64,000 nt of DNA from Aldrovandia affinis (lineage: Eukaryota; Chordata; Actinopteri; Notacanthiformes; Halosauridae). Each line of letters opens with the position of its first letter. The stretch's first letter is position 1. The stretch spans positions 2,046,001 to 2,110,000 of the forward strand of contig JAINUG010000087.1 of assembly GCA_029706075.1 (NCBI GenBank). Reading direction: 5' to 3'. Position numbers and translations under genes: made by a program. The notes under the pieces are model-generated. The model worked only from the letters and a program-made list of their open reading frames with translations, was not told the origin of the DNA and made no database searches. Positions 1 to 11,862 of this stretch are shown here, piece by piece.

Positions 1-890
1 TGGATGGATGACAAGGGATAAAAATCATATCATGATATTCCTAGACACAGTGATATTGATGTTTTTATTTATTTCAATTGTAATTATGTGCTGTTATATT
101 GTGGGGTGATTCACAATAAATTAAAAATGTAATACTTGAAAAAGTAATATTTTTTCATACACCTGCCCAAATCTGGTAGGACCAGCTGGTCCATTTGTTG
201 CCACGGTCTATGATTTCAGATCAGTGATGGTTCTCAAATGAATATATATACCGTGTGTATACAGTACAGTATATATAATAGTAATAATAGATTTATAAAT
301 GTAAATAATGTAAGTATGTATTTAATACATACATAAATATACAGCACATATGTTATTTAATACATGTACTCTATGTATTAAACAGTCACTTAACCATTTA
401 TCAGAGAAAGGTCCTGTATTCCCTTTAAAAGTGCCTGTCTCCCCAGTAGAGATGATATGGATGATAAAGATTACTAAACCCCTGTATATTTTGGCATACT
501 AATATCAGCTCTTGGAATAAACTTGTTTTTCTTGAATGTATCCCTATTCCTGCTGTACAAACACATCCATTCTATATCTGTGCATCCCCTTGTCCCAAGG
601 CATAAGTGCTTAAAATAAATATTTAATTTTCCTGTAATTACAATTGGCAGGTTGTTGACGGGTGGTGCTGGGGCGGAGAGTTTTAAATGGATGTGTCTTG
701 TGCTGGCGGAAGAGTATCAGGATAAGGGATGAATTATGCACAGTGAGAAATGTACATCCCTAAATGGGAACCACAATGACTAGGCCTTCGCAGACGTATT
801 GATACTGGATTGATATTGATATTGAATCAGGATGGCGGTTGCAATGCCTGTCCATCTCGAATAGCCTATTGAGAAACTCCCTGTGAACCC
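1..890. other. AT-rich unassigned sequence
   Basis: No open frame or repeat that I recognise. The stretch is AT-rich with short alternating TA/TG runs near 240-360 and several copies of a word like GTATTTAATAC. Nothing indicates a gene. Confidence 0.5.
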
Positions 891-1190
891 CCTCACCGCC
901 CCCTCCACCACATTCCATATGGATTCTCCTCAGCACACATGCAGAGTAGATTGGGAGTTATAAGCAGACACGCCTCAGGGATGACGAATGAGCTTGAAAC
1001 CGACAGGAAGCCCACACAGAGAGGAGAGGGAGGTATGATGTACAAGAGCCCGGGGAGAGTTGTGTCGCACTGCTGTCCTAAGATCAGTGTCAACCAGTCA
1101 GCCTCCATCAGCCTCAACTCCACTGAAACGCGTCTCAGGGTCCCCCAGGTTAGGTGCCTCATTAATGGTGGAGGTTCTTAAATATAGAGT
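891..1190. other. GC-richer unique patch
   Basis: This patch is clearly richer in G+C than its flanks and carries overlapping open frames of 80-89 codons on both strands, the pattern of low stop density rather than a gene. No domain is recognisable. It ends with a TAAT-containing stretch (CTCATTAATGG). It could be a conserved non-coding element; this is inferred from composition only. Confidence 0.2.
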
Positions 1191-2150
1191 AATTGGAAAG
1201 AAATGATGCACATTGGATGTGATGGCCTGATCTGAGTGCTAACTTTGATCAAATATAGACTTAAAGAATGAATATGGGGCCAGTAGCTGTTTACACAAAT
1301 GTGAGCGAGGCTGTTCAAATTCATTAGAATATTACACAAAGATACAAGAGTCAATCCTGCCTAGCCTTTTTTTCCTGCCTGTTTGAATAACAAAATGACC
1401 CCAACAAAAATATTGTTGTGCAGTTACTGAAAAAAGTAGCAGTGGATTAAATCTTATTTTATTATGGTCTCATACAAAGAGCATGGTTGGACTCAATGGT
1501 TGGAGTCTCAATCAAAACATTGAAACCAATTTTTTCTTCCTGGCCAAAATGAATAATTCAGTTTCTACTGTGGTTATGAGTTATGTGGGGTGTTCGAACA
1601 GATGCTGATTGATTAAGGGACTCCCAAACAGAAAGAAAAATGCTGCAGCTGGGACTTTTGAAAGGCTGCTAATAGGAAGAGAAGCCAGTTGTTTTTGCTC
1701 CATTTGCTCAAAATATTGAGAATGCATCAATCTATGCTCTAAAGGGGAAACAAATCCTGTCGTTCCTTTCAAGAAAACCTTCAGGGACAATTTTCATTGT
1801 AATGGCAGATGCTGGTGAGACTACTGCCTCTCCAGAAGCTCTCTATAAATGAAGCGCTAAGTCATTTATTTTATTTTTGTGTTAAAATTGTGAAAATATG
1901 CGAAACAGCATAATGTGTTAATATTTTGTTTTGTTACTGAGTCATCTTATTAATTTAACTAACCTTAGTTTTCTAATGCCAGTTATCTTACCTAGCTGGT
2001 GGCTTGCTATGTAACTTGCTTTGTGCTACATACGCATCTACCATAGCCAGGTCATAATGCTGTTAATAAACAGCTCAGTATGATGTCCCACAGGACAGTC
2101 AGTACACAAAAACTAGGACCGCAGATGTGTAGCTCCAACTATGGCCTATC
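1191..2150. other. Unassigned sequence
   Basis: AT-rich sequence without a supported gene. Short frames on both strands lack any recognisable domain, and I see no repeat shared with other parts of the window. Confidence 0.45.
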
Positions 2151-2640
2151 ATGTTGGCGAGCATCTCACGAGGGAATGGATTGCTATCTGGACAGGAGGA
2201 AATATATCTGTCTGGCATAGATTCTACAAGTGTCTGGAACTCTATTGGATGCAACATTCTTCCACGATTTTCCATCATTTGGTATGTTGTTGATAGTGCT
2301 GGAAAAGCTGTCTCAGGCACCACTCCAGAATCTCCCATAAAGTGTTCAATTTTGGTCCGATTTGGTTTGATCTTGGTGACTGAGATGACCAGGCATATGG
2401 TTTATATAGTTTTCATGCTCATCAAACCATTCAGTGATGACTCATGCCCTGTGGATGGTGCATTGTCATCCCGGAAGAGACCACTCGCATCAGGATAGAA
2501 ATACTTCACTATAGGATGAAGGTGATCACTCAGAATGGCTCTGTATTTCTTGTTGTTTATCTTTCCCTCTATGGGGTTGAGTAGACCATACCAGGAGAAT
2601 GCACTCCACACCATAACAAAGCCACCAGAACCCTTCATTT
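2151..2640 (-). pseudogene. Tc1-like transposase remnant (family A, copy 1)
   Basis: Read on the minus strand, 2638-2402 encodes the middle of a Tc1/mariner DDE transposase: GSGGFVMVW, then LLNPIEGKINNKKYRAIL, then a RDDNAPSTG block. The second D of that block corresponds to the second catalytic aspartate of the QQDNAP-type motif. Further downstream, 2338-2180 reads into a C-terminal segment ending around VESMPDR, typical of Tc1 transposase ends, but in a different frame. The N-terminal helix-turn-helix, the first catalytic D and both terminal inverted repeats are not visible, so this is an inactive fragment. The same family recurs at 57547-58727 and 62980-63360: all share 'catagattctacaagtgtct' or its complement. 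Confidence is high for Tc1-like origin, lower for exact ends. Confidence 0.8.
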
Positions 2641-2825
2641 ATGCATGTGTTTCCGTTATTTGATCGCTACCTGTATATTCTCTAGCAGAGGGAAGGACGA
2701 ATTCTAAAATGTTGCTTATTAAAAGCATTGTAATGAAAATGTTGTGTCATTATTACTATTTATACAGTATTGTTGAGCTCAGAACCTGCATGGAATAATC
2801 AGCAATTATTTGCTTAATAATCCTG

Positions 2826-3390
2826 GTGCAGCGCCTTGGACCATCCCACTGGGCCCTTCTTGGACCATCCCACTGGGCCGTAGTGGTGGCAGTAGCAACA
2901 GCAGACCCAGTAGAACCAATCTCGGAGCTGCTTGAGGGTCTTATTTACCCCAGTTGCCGGCCCGGTGGTCCTGAGCATCAGCTGGTGGACAGTGGGAGGC
3001 TGACTAGTGTGAGTAACTAGGGTGTCAGACAGGTCACCCGATGGCAGTGGGGTGTTTGCTGGTGCCTACAGGAGCTGTGACCATGGCACGCCTCACTCTA
3101 CTGATTCTTTTCCTCGGCCAGCTCGCAGTGCCTGCAGGAGTCGAAGGCCAGAGTCGACAGCCACTAGAGGAGGAAACGTTGCCCATGGAGATAGGCCCCA
3201 AAGTGTTTGGTACCCACCACCACCACCTGCAGTTCCCGTCTGGTCACACAGTATTTGCGTTTGGCTCGATTTTGGGTCCATCTGAAGTAGGCCACCACCC
3301 ACTAACCACGCTCCATGGGCTGTGACAGAACAGCCCCCTATCCGTTGGTGCTGGCGTCAGTATCCAAGATGAAGGGCTTAGTGGGGTCTG
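2826..3390. other. GC-rich patch with short direct repeat
   Basis: A GC-rich island between AT-rich flanks. It begins with an imperfect tandem repeat: GGACCATCCCACTGGGCC occurs near 2839 and again about 24 bp later. Several frames are open on both strands, as expected for GC-rich DNA. It may be part of an unrecognised repeat or a host exon region; the small ORF inside it is listed separately. Confidence 0.35.
3083..3325 (+). CDS. Orphan small ORF with signal-peptide-like start (doubtful)
   Basis: An 80-codon frame starts at an ATG in an excellent Kozak context (ACCATGG). The first 22 residues, MARLTLLILFLGQLAVPAGV and on, look like a secretory signal peptide: a basic residue, a leucine-rich core and small residues before a possible cleavage site near the Glu-Gly-Gln at 22-24. 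The rest is low in hydrophobicity with a four-histidine run and no cysteine pattern, and matches no family I know. A splice-acceptor-like 'gtgcctacag' lies 13 bp upstream of the ATG. It could equally be chance coding in a GC-rich repeat. The slightly longer frame from 3041 adds 14 residues with weaker context. Confidence 0.15.
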   Translation: MARLTLLILFLGQLAVPAGVEGQSRQPLEEETLPMEIGPKVFGTHHHHLQFPSGHTVFAFGSILGPSEVGHHPLTTLHGL

Positions 3391-3472
3391 GTATATATAT
3401 ATACAGTATATATGTATATATGTATATGTATGTATGTATGTATGTGTGTATGTATGTGTGTGTGTGCGCATG
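3391..3472. repeat. TA/TATG/TG microsatellite
   Basis: Alternating (TA)n passing into (TATG)n and (TG)n, ending in GTGTGTGCGCATGC. A compound simple repeat that is probably length-polymorphic. Confidence 0.9.
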
Positions 3473-4590
3473 CAACTAATAATATACATGAGAGTGTGTG
3501 TTGCGTGATTATTGGACACACACTCTCGTGTGTTTTAGTTATGAGGAAAATAATTATGTAAAAAATAATGAAATAATTTCAAAATATGCATGACAAGTCA
3601 GGTCTTGTGAATGTTTTCCTGGGTGACTCTGTACCTTGTGTTTTAATTAAATATATATTTTGCCTTTTGGTCAAGATATTGTACTATGATTAGTTCACAA
3701 ATTCCATCATTCATCTGGCCAAATGGCAGATTTGGCTGCACATGTAAAAGAATGCATTTTGGAAGCTGTATTTTTTCTCTCTTCTTATTATTCCTCAGAT
3801 CCCAACCCAAGTCAGTGGTCACAGCTGTTGTGGCTCCATGGCAGATATTCAGAGATTAACTCCCAACGGCATTGACCATTGCGACCAGCTTGTCAGAAGG
3901 CTGAAGACTTGATAAAATCTTACAACATTTCCTTTGATGTTCAATAACCATTTAAGCAAGATTAGCTTTTTTTTTTTTGTATTGGTGCACAAAATGATGA
4001 GTTTAGTAAATCATAAAACTTTCATTATTCACTATTAACAGGTAAGGACAAATTGCTATTGAACTGAATTCCTGCAAATGTATCCCCATTTCCAATACAG
4101 ATAATGTATTAGAACTGAGGCAAGGATGTTATATGTATTCAATTAAATGTCAGTGCTGTTCATTCAATGTACCAATTTTAGTATTTACAGCAGTGCTGAA
4201 GGCCATGTTGCAACACTGTATTACATCGTAACATTTCTCTATCCAAACTCACACATCCATGGCTTCTGATATCAACAAGCCCGTCCAACCTTAAACGTGT
4301 CGTTAGTCTGAAAAAATATCCAAACCTCAAGGCTAGTGTGTTCAAGTCACATTTCTCATATAGAGGTCAGCCTCAACATTATAGCCTCAGGACATGCAAT
4401 CATCCATATATGGAAAGCTTTACTTCATTTAAAACAGTAAATTGTAACTAAAGAACAGATCAAATGGAGATAAAAAAAGATATCCTGTTCCATAAAGATG
4501 TGATTGATTTAAAGTGCCAATATCAAGTTCAACACCGTATTGATGCATAGAGTGGAGGTAAATATTTGCGGTTATGAACAAGAGCTTGTT
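3473..4590. other. AT-rich unassigned sequence
   Basis: No supported gene or recognised repeat; a T-run lies near 3970. Content is AT-rich with frequent stops in all frames. Confidence 0.45.
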
Positions 4591-5110
4591 GGGCAAATGA
4601 GGTCGGGCCCCGGGTGCTGCATTGACCGTCGTAAAAACAAGATTTATTGACAGCTCTGTCTTTTGGTTCTTTTTCCCACAATCCTCTGGAGGGACCAGGG
4701 CTAATCAAGTGCCTTTGACAAGACCCTGGCGGCAGGGGGTCAATCAAGGCGTCCCAAATCACCACCTTGCCCCAGGCCTGATGCTCACCGGTAAATCATC
4801 CACACAGACTGGGCCACTAATCGCCGAGGGGGGGAGGTGGTCTGCTCACTCTCGTTTCAGCTTGTGACCGACTTCATGGGGGGGTCCGGAAGATTTGAAT
4901 TGTGGCCAAGGACAACATTCCCATGAGGAGCATCGCCAGCGGGCCTGAGATATTAGACACGCTCGAGTCCAGGCTGGGTGGGACCAGGTGCGTGGGGCCA
5001 GATACCAGGTACGTGGAGGGTCTTGTTTGCTCTGAGGGATTATGCGTATTACACCTTGTAGTGTGAACAACTGATAAAGGCACTGAGGATCAATCAACTT
5101 TGGCATATTA
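4591..5110. other. GC-rich unique patch, possible regulatory element
   Basis: About 500 bp markedly richer in GC than its surroundings, with words such as 'taatcaagtgcctttgac' (a TCF/LEF-like CTTTGA core next to a TAATCA core) around 4700-4720. Open frames on both strands overlap each other and show no domain. This could be a conserved enhancer or unmasked exon; only comparison with other fish would tell. Confidence 0.2.
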
Positions 5111-6190
5111 ACCAGAGTAGGCGGTAGGTGGGGAGGGTGTAGCGGAGTAGCGAAATTACAATTTGAGGAACGCCATACATGTAGATAATAAAAGAAAATG
5201 ATAGTTTACACCTTTCAGTGCATTCTTTGCCAACCTAAGTAGAAGTTTCTCAACGCATCGAAGACCCCAAGCTCGAACTTGAGAACATATATCCAGGTGA
5301 GTAGGTAGCTAACTAACGTTAGGTTGCTATAACTTGCTAATTTAGCTACTGTTTTACCATGCGACTCTGGCTAACTATCGAGATTTCCATCCTCAAAACA
5401 AAGTTTGATTAAACATACTACATACCTGTGTTTATTTGTGGACTGGTCTAAACAAAGTTTGCAGAAGGTTCAAGAACCTTCAAAATGTTTGCAATGACAA
5501 AACAGTTTGAATAAACCTTTTTGTGAAAATTCATTGAGTGAAAATGCATCACAACATAACAACAGGTGTTAACATTTCACCAGTTTCATTTTACGTGCAC
5601 ATGTTATTCTTGTTAAAGAACAGTTTGCACAAAAATTGTCCCAGAAAAAATATATTGAAAAATGTGAATATTAGAATGTCTTGTCTTTTTTCCCCCCAAT
5701 GTTCTGTATTTGTGTACTTGACTTTGTCGTCATTCAAGTTCAAAGGGAACACTACCTCTTTAACATAACTATAAATCAAATGATTTAAAATAAACGACAA
5801 CATAAGAAAAGATGTCATTGTCTTGTCATTTTTAACATTAAAAAAAAAGTGTCCAACTTATATTTTCACATTCACATTTAATGTAACACTTTGTAGTTGT
5901 CCAGGCTAGAAAATAAACAGAGTGTAAGCTTCCTGCCCTTCTGAAATAAAACAAATTTGGCTATGATGTTTAGACATACATTTTTATCATATTTCATGGA
6001 TCCAAAAATTTCAGAAGAGTACATTTCTTACTCTTCTCCTGTTTGTAACGCCATTGTCCTTGCGGAGATCCGTTGTAGAGCAGCTATGAATGCTGCTTGT
6101 ACATTATACAAAGCTATGTTTAACTCAATCAAGCAATAAAGCAATCAAATTAGATAGTAGAGAGAGCAGCACTTGCACAACTACGCCCAC
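5111..6190. other. AT-rich unassigned sequence
   Basis: No supported gene. Around 5300-5390 there is a stretch of 'gctaactaacgttag' words, a composition common in teleost intergenic DNA. Confidence 0.4.
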
Positions 6191-6194
6191 CATG

Positions 6195-6385
6195 TTGAAT
6201 GTTTTGGCTACAACCTGGATCACATGACAATCATGCATCAGCGTTTTTGAAAACCTCCATCTTCCCCATCTATACTACAATGCAAAACCAGCATTTTCAA
6301 ATCTATCCACTTGGGAGAGCATCTTCGAAAATGCAGGTTTTCGGTGAGGAAAACGCCATCTTAGTGTGGACGGAGTTCTGTGTAT
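6195..6385. mobile_element. Possible non-autonomous DNA transposon remnant
   Basis: The segment contains 'gcgtttttgaaaacctcc', then 'gcattttcaaatc', 'tcttcgaaaatgcagg' and 'gaaaacgccatcttagtgtg': repeated GCGTTTT/AAAACGC words in opposite orientations. From memory this resembles the CGTTTTC-rich interiors of teleost hAT-type miniature elements. Neither clear terminal repeats nor a target duplication could be fixed, so class and ends are uncertain. Confidence 0.3.
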
Positions 6386-7094
6386 CAGCGAGCAGCAGTA
6401 GCTCAGGATACCTTTATTTTTACAAGTTTTAATTGTGTACAACATTATAAAGACATACTTATCTTTAATTTATATTGACAGATCAGAGTTCCCTGAAAAT
6501 ATTTTGTCTTCATTCTCAGAGGGAGGTACATACTGTATTTTCAGTATTGAAAATTAATAAATTGGATTACACTTTATTTTATAGTGTGTTAATTACCAGC
6601 TATATACACAGTGCTTTGTAATTATCTGCACTTAAAGGTAATTCATTTAGAAGAGCTAAAGTAAAAGTAAGTAAAGAAATGGCCATTTATGTACACATAA
6701 TTTATGTTTTTTTCCCCATAAAGTAACTTCAATGTAATTAGCTACTTTTTTAAAAGTAATTTTAGTGTAACTTTTCTCACCATGGTAGCTTTGCTGTAGC
6801 TTAACTACTTCCAGTGTAGAGTAATTGGTGACTTAGTTAACTACATTTTCAGAGTAACTTCCCCATCACTCTTAAAAACACATGTGCACCATTTATTCAT
6901 ACTAGTTATCTTACATTTATCTCAATACATTTGTTGCAACAGTGATATTTGTTATGCGATTTAAACATCTTGTCAACAGGGTCAACAGGGATTCAATTTT
7001 ACATATTATTTATCTTTATTGGTTGAGCATAGCATATTTCCTTTAATACTCAAAGTTTTTCCCCAGTTGATTTTCCCCAGTTGATTGTGATGAT
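6386..7094. other. AT-rich unassigned sequence
   Basis: Nothing recognisable beyond a short local duplication, 'ttttccccagttgatt', near 7060-7085. Confidence 0.45.
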
Positions 7095-7131
7095 TTATAT
7101 ATTATATTATATATATATATATATATATTAC
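7095..7131. repeat. TA microsatellite
   Basis: Run of TATAT dinucleotides interrupted by ATTATATTAT at its start. Confidence 0.9.
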
Positions 7132-7612
7132 ATACTGTAAATGTTACATGTTCTCATGCATCTTTATTATTATTATTGCTTTGTTCAAAAAATATAAGAC
7201 ATTTTGAAAATGGCATCAATGGAAAGGATTTATCTAGCTGTGATAGTGATCTGGAAAACATATTCCAATGAGGTTATCCTTCACCTTATTTTCACTCACT
7301 TTTCTCTGTCTGGTAGTACAAACAATTATAATAAAATATGACAATATAAACAATCTTGTTCTTTTTGATATGGCTAATTGTAATATTTACCGGTTAGGGA
7401 CAAGGGTACATGGTAGGGAGTCTCTGGATGGAGAGCACCTATTAGTGGGTCTTGATGTCAGTTAGTCTCTCCAGGCCTAAACTGGGCAAATAGGCGGCAG
7501 TGCAGGGAAGGGCACTTATCTTGTTACATCTTGTGTTGGTTAAAATCCTAAGTAATGTATACAGAGTGATAGTAAAGATCCATTTGCAAACTGTAGACCA
7601 AGTTTGTCAGTA

Positions 7613-7912
7613 CTAAATGCTGTATTGATTTAGTAAAGATTCCCTGCAAGGTAAACAGATGTACATTTGAGTTGGGTTGTTTTAGTGTGTCTTTACTATC
7701 CCCAGTGGTAGTAGTCATTTTAAAAATGTGATGAAATCATAAAAATATTGCTTCTACACATGGGCTAAATGCTGTATTGATTTATTAAAGATTCCCTGCA
7801 AGGTAAATGGATGTACATTTGAGTTGGATTGTTTTAGTGTGTCTTTACTATCCCCAGTGGTAGTAGTCATTTTAAAAATGTGATGAAATCATAAAAATAT
7901 TGCTTCTACACT
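7613..7912. repeat. Two-copy 152-bp tandem duplication
   Basis: The block starting CTAAATGCTGTATTGATTTA at 7613 is repeated starting at 7765, an offset of 152 bp. Both copies run through 'ttcccctgcaaggtaaa'-like and 'ctatccccagtggtagtagt' words to 'ttgcttctacac'. I count about four substitutions over roughly 148 aligned bases, so the copies are about 97% identical and the duplication is fairly recent. No coding content is seen in the unit. Confidence 0.9.
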
Positions 7913-10095
7913 ACATCAGTACCCACGGTAATACATGTCCACTGTTAGGATGGATGAAGGTATGACTAAGTTGTAATCATATTGCATTAACAGAAGCAAA
8001 TCTTTGAATCTGGTGTTGGGTTATTTGTGTATTATGTCCAACAAAAGCCAATTTTAAAGCTTACTTTGCAGGGAAATGCAAATTTGGACAATGTTTGTCC
8101 ATCTACGATATATGTTTCCAAAATCCTATTCTTAGTGAAGTGGTTTGAATGGAATATGCAAGACCTTTCCAAGAGGAAAAGAGGCCAGATCAATCCTGAT
8201 ATCTCCTTTCGGATCACCCTAATTTCTGCACATTTGCTTCCCAGAAGAGAGAGTTGTGATGCCTGGGCATCAGCATGTTGTAAGCATTTTCCAAAGGGGC
8301 TTGGTGCATTAAACACTTTTTACCCCTCTATAACAGTAGAGAGAATAGGATTTCATGAGGGCAGCCACACATAAGAACCCATTTGGTTCTCTTACGCCTT
8401 TCTCTGCGAGCAATTAAAACAATAGGCTCACAGAGCACTGCAACAGCGAACAGCAGTTGGCGAACAGCGGAATTCTAAAGACTGACCCCAAAGGCCAACA
8501 TAGGATCAGCCCCCAGCCTCGCCAGACGAGCCAATTTCCCAAATAAGAGGCGGGGGGAAGGTGGGGAAATGCAGACTGCTGCGCTAGACTCTAGTCTACA
8601 ACATATGAAAAAGGGAAGATCTCTCTCTCTCAGAACACAGACTTTGTTGAAATTCACAAAGTCCACTCAGCTTTGAATGCCTCCATTCATCGTCCTCTTA
8701 TAGGATTCCACAGTGAGGAGGGCTTTCAGTTAACCAGAAGTGGACAAGTGTGAAAGGATAGCGTTGTATGTTGCAGGGCCACCCTTTACTGCATCACCTT
8801 TACATTCAGGAGGCATTGAAAAATGACCCATTCAGGAGATTTCTTTTACATTTGAAACCTCTTTCTGACAGTATACTGACAAGCAAATAATCTGAAGATA
8901 GAACTTCAGGGCATCCAGCCAAGTGCTCCCCCCCCACATATACAACAGTGAGACATGAATCTTTTGTTCTGTGGTTTGAAACATTACCCCCACACACACA
9001 CACACAAATACCTTCTATAGCAATCAATGCTAACAGGGTACATCTCTTGCCAAAGGTTTGAGGTACTCAGGACCCACAAAAACATGATGAAAAACACAAC
9101 ATATAGAGCACTACATATACAGCACTATGACAGAACTTACAGTCTGTACTATGCCCTAAAAACTGGAATTCTGTTATGCATTAGTGTTTTGCCAGTAGGG
9201 AACGGCTCCCATTCAAAACCACAAAATTCTACTACCATTATCTTAGCTGTTTCATTGCCTATTTGGCTGACATTTAGTAGATCTCCTCAGATAGCCCTGT
9301 ACAATATATTCCTCAACTCTCAAACGGATCAGTTTAGCCATTTTCTTGAACCAAACCCCTGGTAAAATTAGCAAAACTTTTAAGACTATTCTTTTGTCAA
9401 GGATACCTAAATTTCAACAACACTGAAAAAAAAATATGTTACATACAAATGTTGGTATGGATGTCCTACATCAACCAATAAGTATTTATCAAAATAGTTT
9501 GCAACACAATTGTTGTACTGCTCAGCATCATTGTCAATAATGATGCAGTATATGATTTACTTCTTGCAGATTTGATGGTTTAGATTAAACATTTCAGAAT
9601 TTAAATAAACTTATGCAACAACTACTATATTCGCCCCATGAACAGATAACCTTTAGCACCCTTTACAGTCCATTATAACCTTTAACACTCTGCACATTAG
9701 TACTTTTTGCACCCCGCCAGAGTATGTAGCTGTTGTATTTTTTTTTACAAGACAGGCTCCTTAAAGTCAATTTTCAAGCTGCCATCAATAATGCATGGTT
9801 AGGCCAGGTTGCGCTCAAAGGTGACCCTTTATGACATATGGTCACACAACACATACATAGCTCTGCAAAGGAGAAACCCCATTTCAGACAGGAACTTGAT
9901 AAAAATCATGTGCCAGGCTGGCCTCTTGACATTTTACATTTTTGAAATTTTACAGTCTTCTTGGGAAGATGTAAACTGGAATTTTAGCGGCTTTCTCCAG
10001 AGAAGATGGTTTAAGGTCAAAACCATAATGATATTGGTCACATTTTTTCTTCTCTGGTTGATGCTGTAATACAACTCCATCAGACTCCCTTGTAA
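7913..10095. other. Unassigned sequence with small simple repeats
   Basis: The largest frame (115 codons at 8027) has an overlapping frame on the opposite strand and no domain. A GC-richer, apparently unique patch lies at about 8470-8720. A short (CA)n tract is at about 8990-9006, preceded by a C-run at 8930. No gene is supported. Confidence 0.45.
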
Positions 10096-10099
10096 ATGT

Positions 10100-10245
10100 A
10101 TTTTTTAAACATTTTTTTGTAAAGTTCTCTTTTTCTTGTTGTTCCCTCGCTACTTTGCCTGGTTGCTGCGTATCCATTTCTTGGCGTGATCTGGACGTGT
10201 ACGTATATTGTTGCGGACCCTTTTTATGGGTGTATGCTACCGCAA
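10100..10245. repeat. Dispersed repeat shared with about 30030-30155
   Basis: This segment shares an ordered series of words with the one near 30030-30155: a 'ttgttc(c/t)c' block, then 'cgtgatctggac', then 'gaccctttttatgggtgtat' (here) against 'gacccttttt' plus 'aagggtgtatactac' (there). Similarity stops at 'gcaaa' in both. The copies are diverged, and the element class is unknown. Confidence 0.6.
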
Positions 10246-10249
10246 ACTT

Positions 10250-10385
10250 TTACTTTACTATCCATTGTCTAAGCCGTTATTCCTGGTATCGCGGGGGGCT
10301 AGGATAGTACTGAATAAATCCTATGCAATTTTTCCAATTAGCCTACTATTACCCGGAGGAAACCCACGCGGACACGGGAGGAAAT
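10250..10385. repeat. Fragment of common teleost repeat (RTE/Rex3-tail-like)
   Basis: Contains 'ccattgtctaagccg', 'cctggtatcgcggggggct' and, after a short gap, 'acccggaggaaacccacgcg'. The first two match the repeat at 51785-51887 in this window. From memory these words occur together at the ends of widespread fish repeats associated with RTE-type LINEs. Here they are degraded and internally deleted. Confidence 0.5.
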
Positions 10386-11469
10386 AGGCCAGCCTAGCTT
10401 TATACTATTAAGTTGTGTTTTTATGGGACAGCAGCTAGAGAGTCTGCTGTATTCTGATGTTGCAGAGTGCAAGTGTGTGGGTGGGTCACGAAAACGTATC
10501 ACACTGCACAGAGCTAACCTCAGCGTGGCCATTAAACACAAAACCAGACCATTATAACAATTGAGAGTTTGCTCGTCCACATCCCTCCTCCGTCCTTCTC
10601 CACCTTCCTGCTGCCCACAAACACAGCTCTGTAATCCATTGTCACTGGAGTCGTGCAAGGAATCTCATTTGTTGCAGCAATTGGTTGATACTGAAACAAG
10701 AACCAAAGAAACATCAACCTGCCCCTTTGAGCCAGATTAAAACCACTCGGTCATGGCTAATGCACAGCCTGATTTGATTGTCAACACTGCCAAAGAACTG
10801 ATACTTGATGCCTACTGTAATTTTTCCTTATTCGGTCATGTTCAGACATAGGTCATTGTTCACATCCCCCGTGAGAAATTATTTCACCCCAAAAGCCTCA
10901 CTCCCAGCGTTATATATTAAGCATAGACACTGCCGTGCATTTTTAAATCACGTCTCCCAAACTGTGTGCCACCACATACCTTTTCAAATGGATGGTCCCA
11001 TGCGTATAAGGCATTAGGTATTTCTCTCACCTCAAATAAGTATTTATAAACAGCCCTGCTGATTAATCGGTGTCATTACAGTTATGATATAGGATACAGT
11101 TACAATAGGAAGATTCCTGAGAATTGCATCCTGGTTTGCTAGATACAAGGGTGTGATTGTTCTTTTCAGGTTTCCTGCAGCAAACATTTCTGTCACCATT
11201 CTCCCAGTCAAATCTGACAGAGAATTAAATGGCACCTAATCTTGTTTCATATTAAAATAAAACCCGGGATATACAGTATATTATGTATCAGGCCCTTGGG
11301 TTGGTGTGTGCTGCATACATCAGACTGACCAGCTCACAGACTTTTGACAAATATTTACTGAGAAAATAAAGAAAATAAATCATTTGCTAAAATTAAGTTA
11401 GTTTGCAATGAGAAACACATATTGAAAAACTGGATTTTAAAATGCTATTTGTTTTTTATTACTGGTAGC
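10386..11469. other. Unassigned sequence
   Basis: Frames up to 106 codons exist but overlap on opposite strands and carry no domain. No repeat is shared with the rest of the window. Confidence 0.45.
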
Positions 11470-11483
11470 CCAGTAGGGGGCAG
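11470..11483 (+). promoter_or_regulatory. Candidate CTCF site
   Basis: CCAGTAGGGGGCAG fits the vertebrate CTCF core consensus (CCASYAGRKGGCRS) at every position. Chance matches of this strength are uncommon in AT-rich DNA but do occur. Binding is not shown. Confidence 0.4.
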
Positions 11484-11794
11484 TCTTCCTTCTGTACTGT
11501 AGGAAACAATTTAATTCAGATAAGATGACACACACAGGTCCTGACTCACTGTGGTCATTAAAGATCCCTTAATCCTTTGGCACTTAACACAAAGAGCAGG
11601 GGGTTCCTTGGTGCCATGGCCAAATTCTCAATCTGGCTCTTAAAATCTGGCCAAATAATCATACAACAGTTTAACTGGCCAAATGAATCCTTACCCCTTG
11701 GTTGAAATGTCATGAGTTTTTAATGCAAAAAGGCTGCCATGCATCATCCGGGTAGGTGCTATTCATTGGTGGTAGTCAACGCGATTTTCCTTCC

Positions 11795-11862
11795 ATCACT
11801 GTGAAGTGCTTTGAGAGATGAATATGTGCTGTATACGATATAAATGCAATCCATTTGGTAAA
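11795..11862 (+). mobile_element. LINE 3'-tail-like fragment
   Basis: The words 'gtgaagtgctttgagagatg' and 'gatataaatgcaatccatt' resemble the 3' ends of fish L2-clade LINEs and their SINEs, which end in a 'GCTTTGAG...ATATAAATGCA' tail. No coding part is attached. Confidence 0.4.

Noticed and set aside
893..1181. Overlapping 80-89 codon frames on both strands as genes
   Set aside because: Both strands are open in the same GC-richer patch, with no domain and no splice or promoter signals.
8027..8374. 115-codon frame as a host exon
   Set aside because: An opposite-strand frame covers the same stretch, no domain is visible, and no splice or start context stands out.
9950..10177. Charged minus-strand frame resembling a basic nuclear peptide
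   Set aside because: Its Lys/Glu richness comes from an AT-rich region next to a dispersed repeat; no family match and no conservation evidence.
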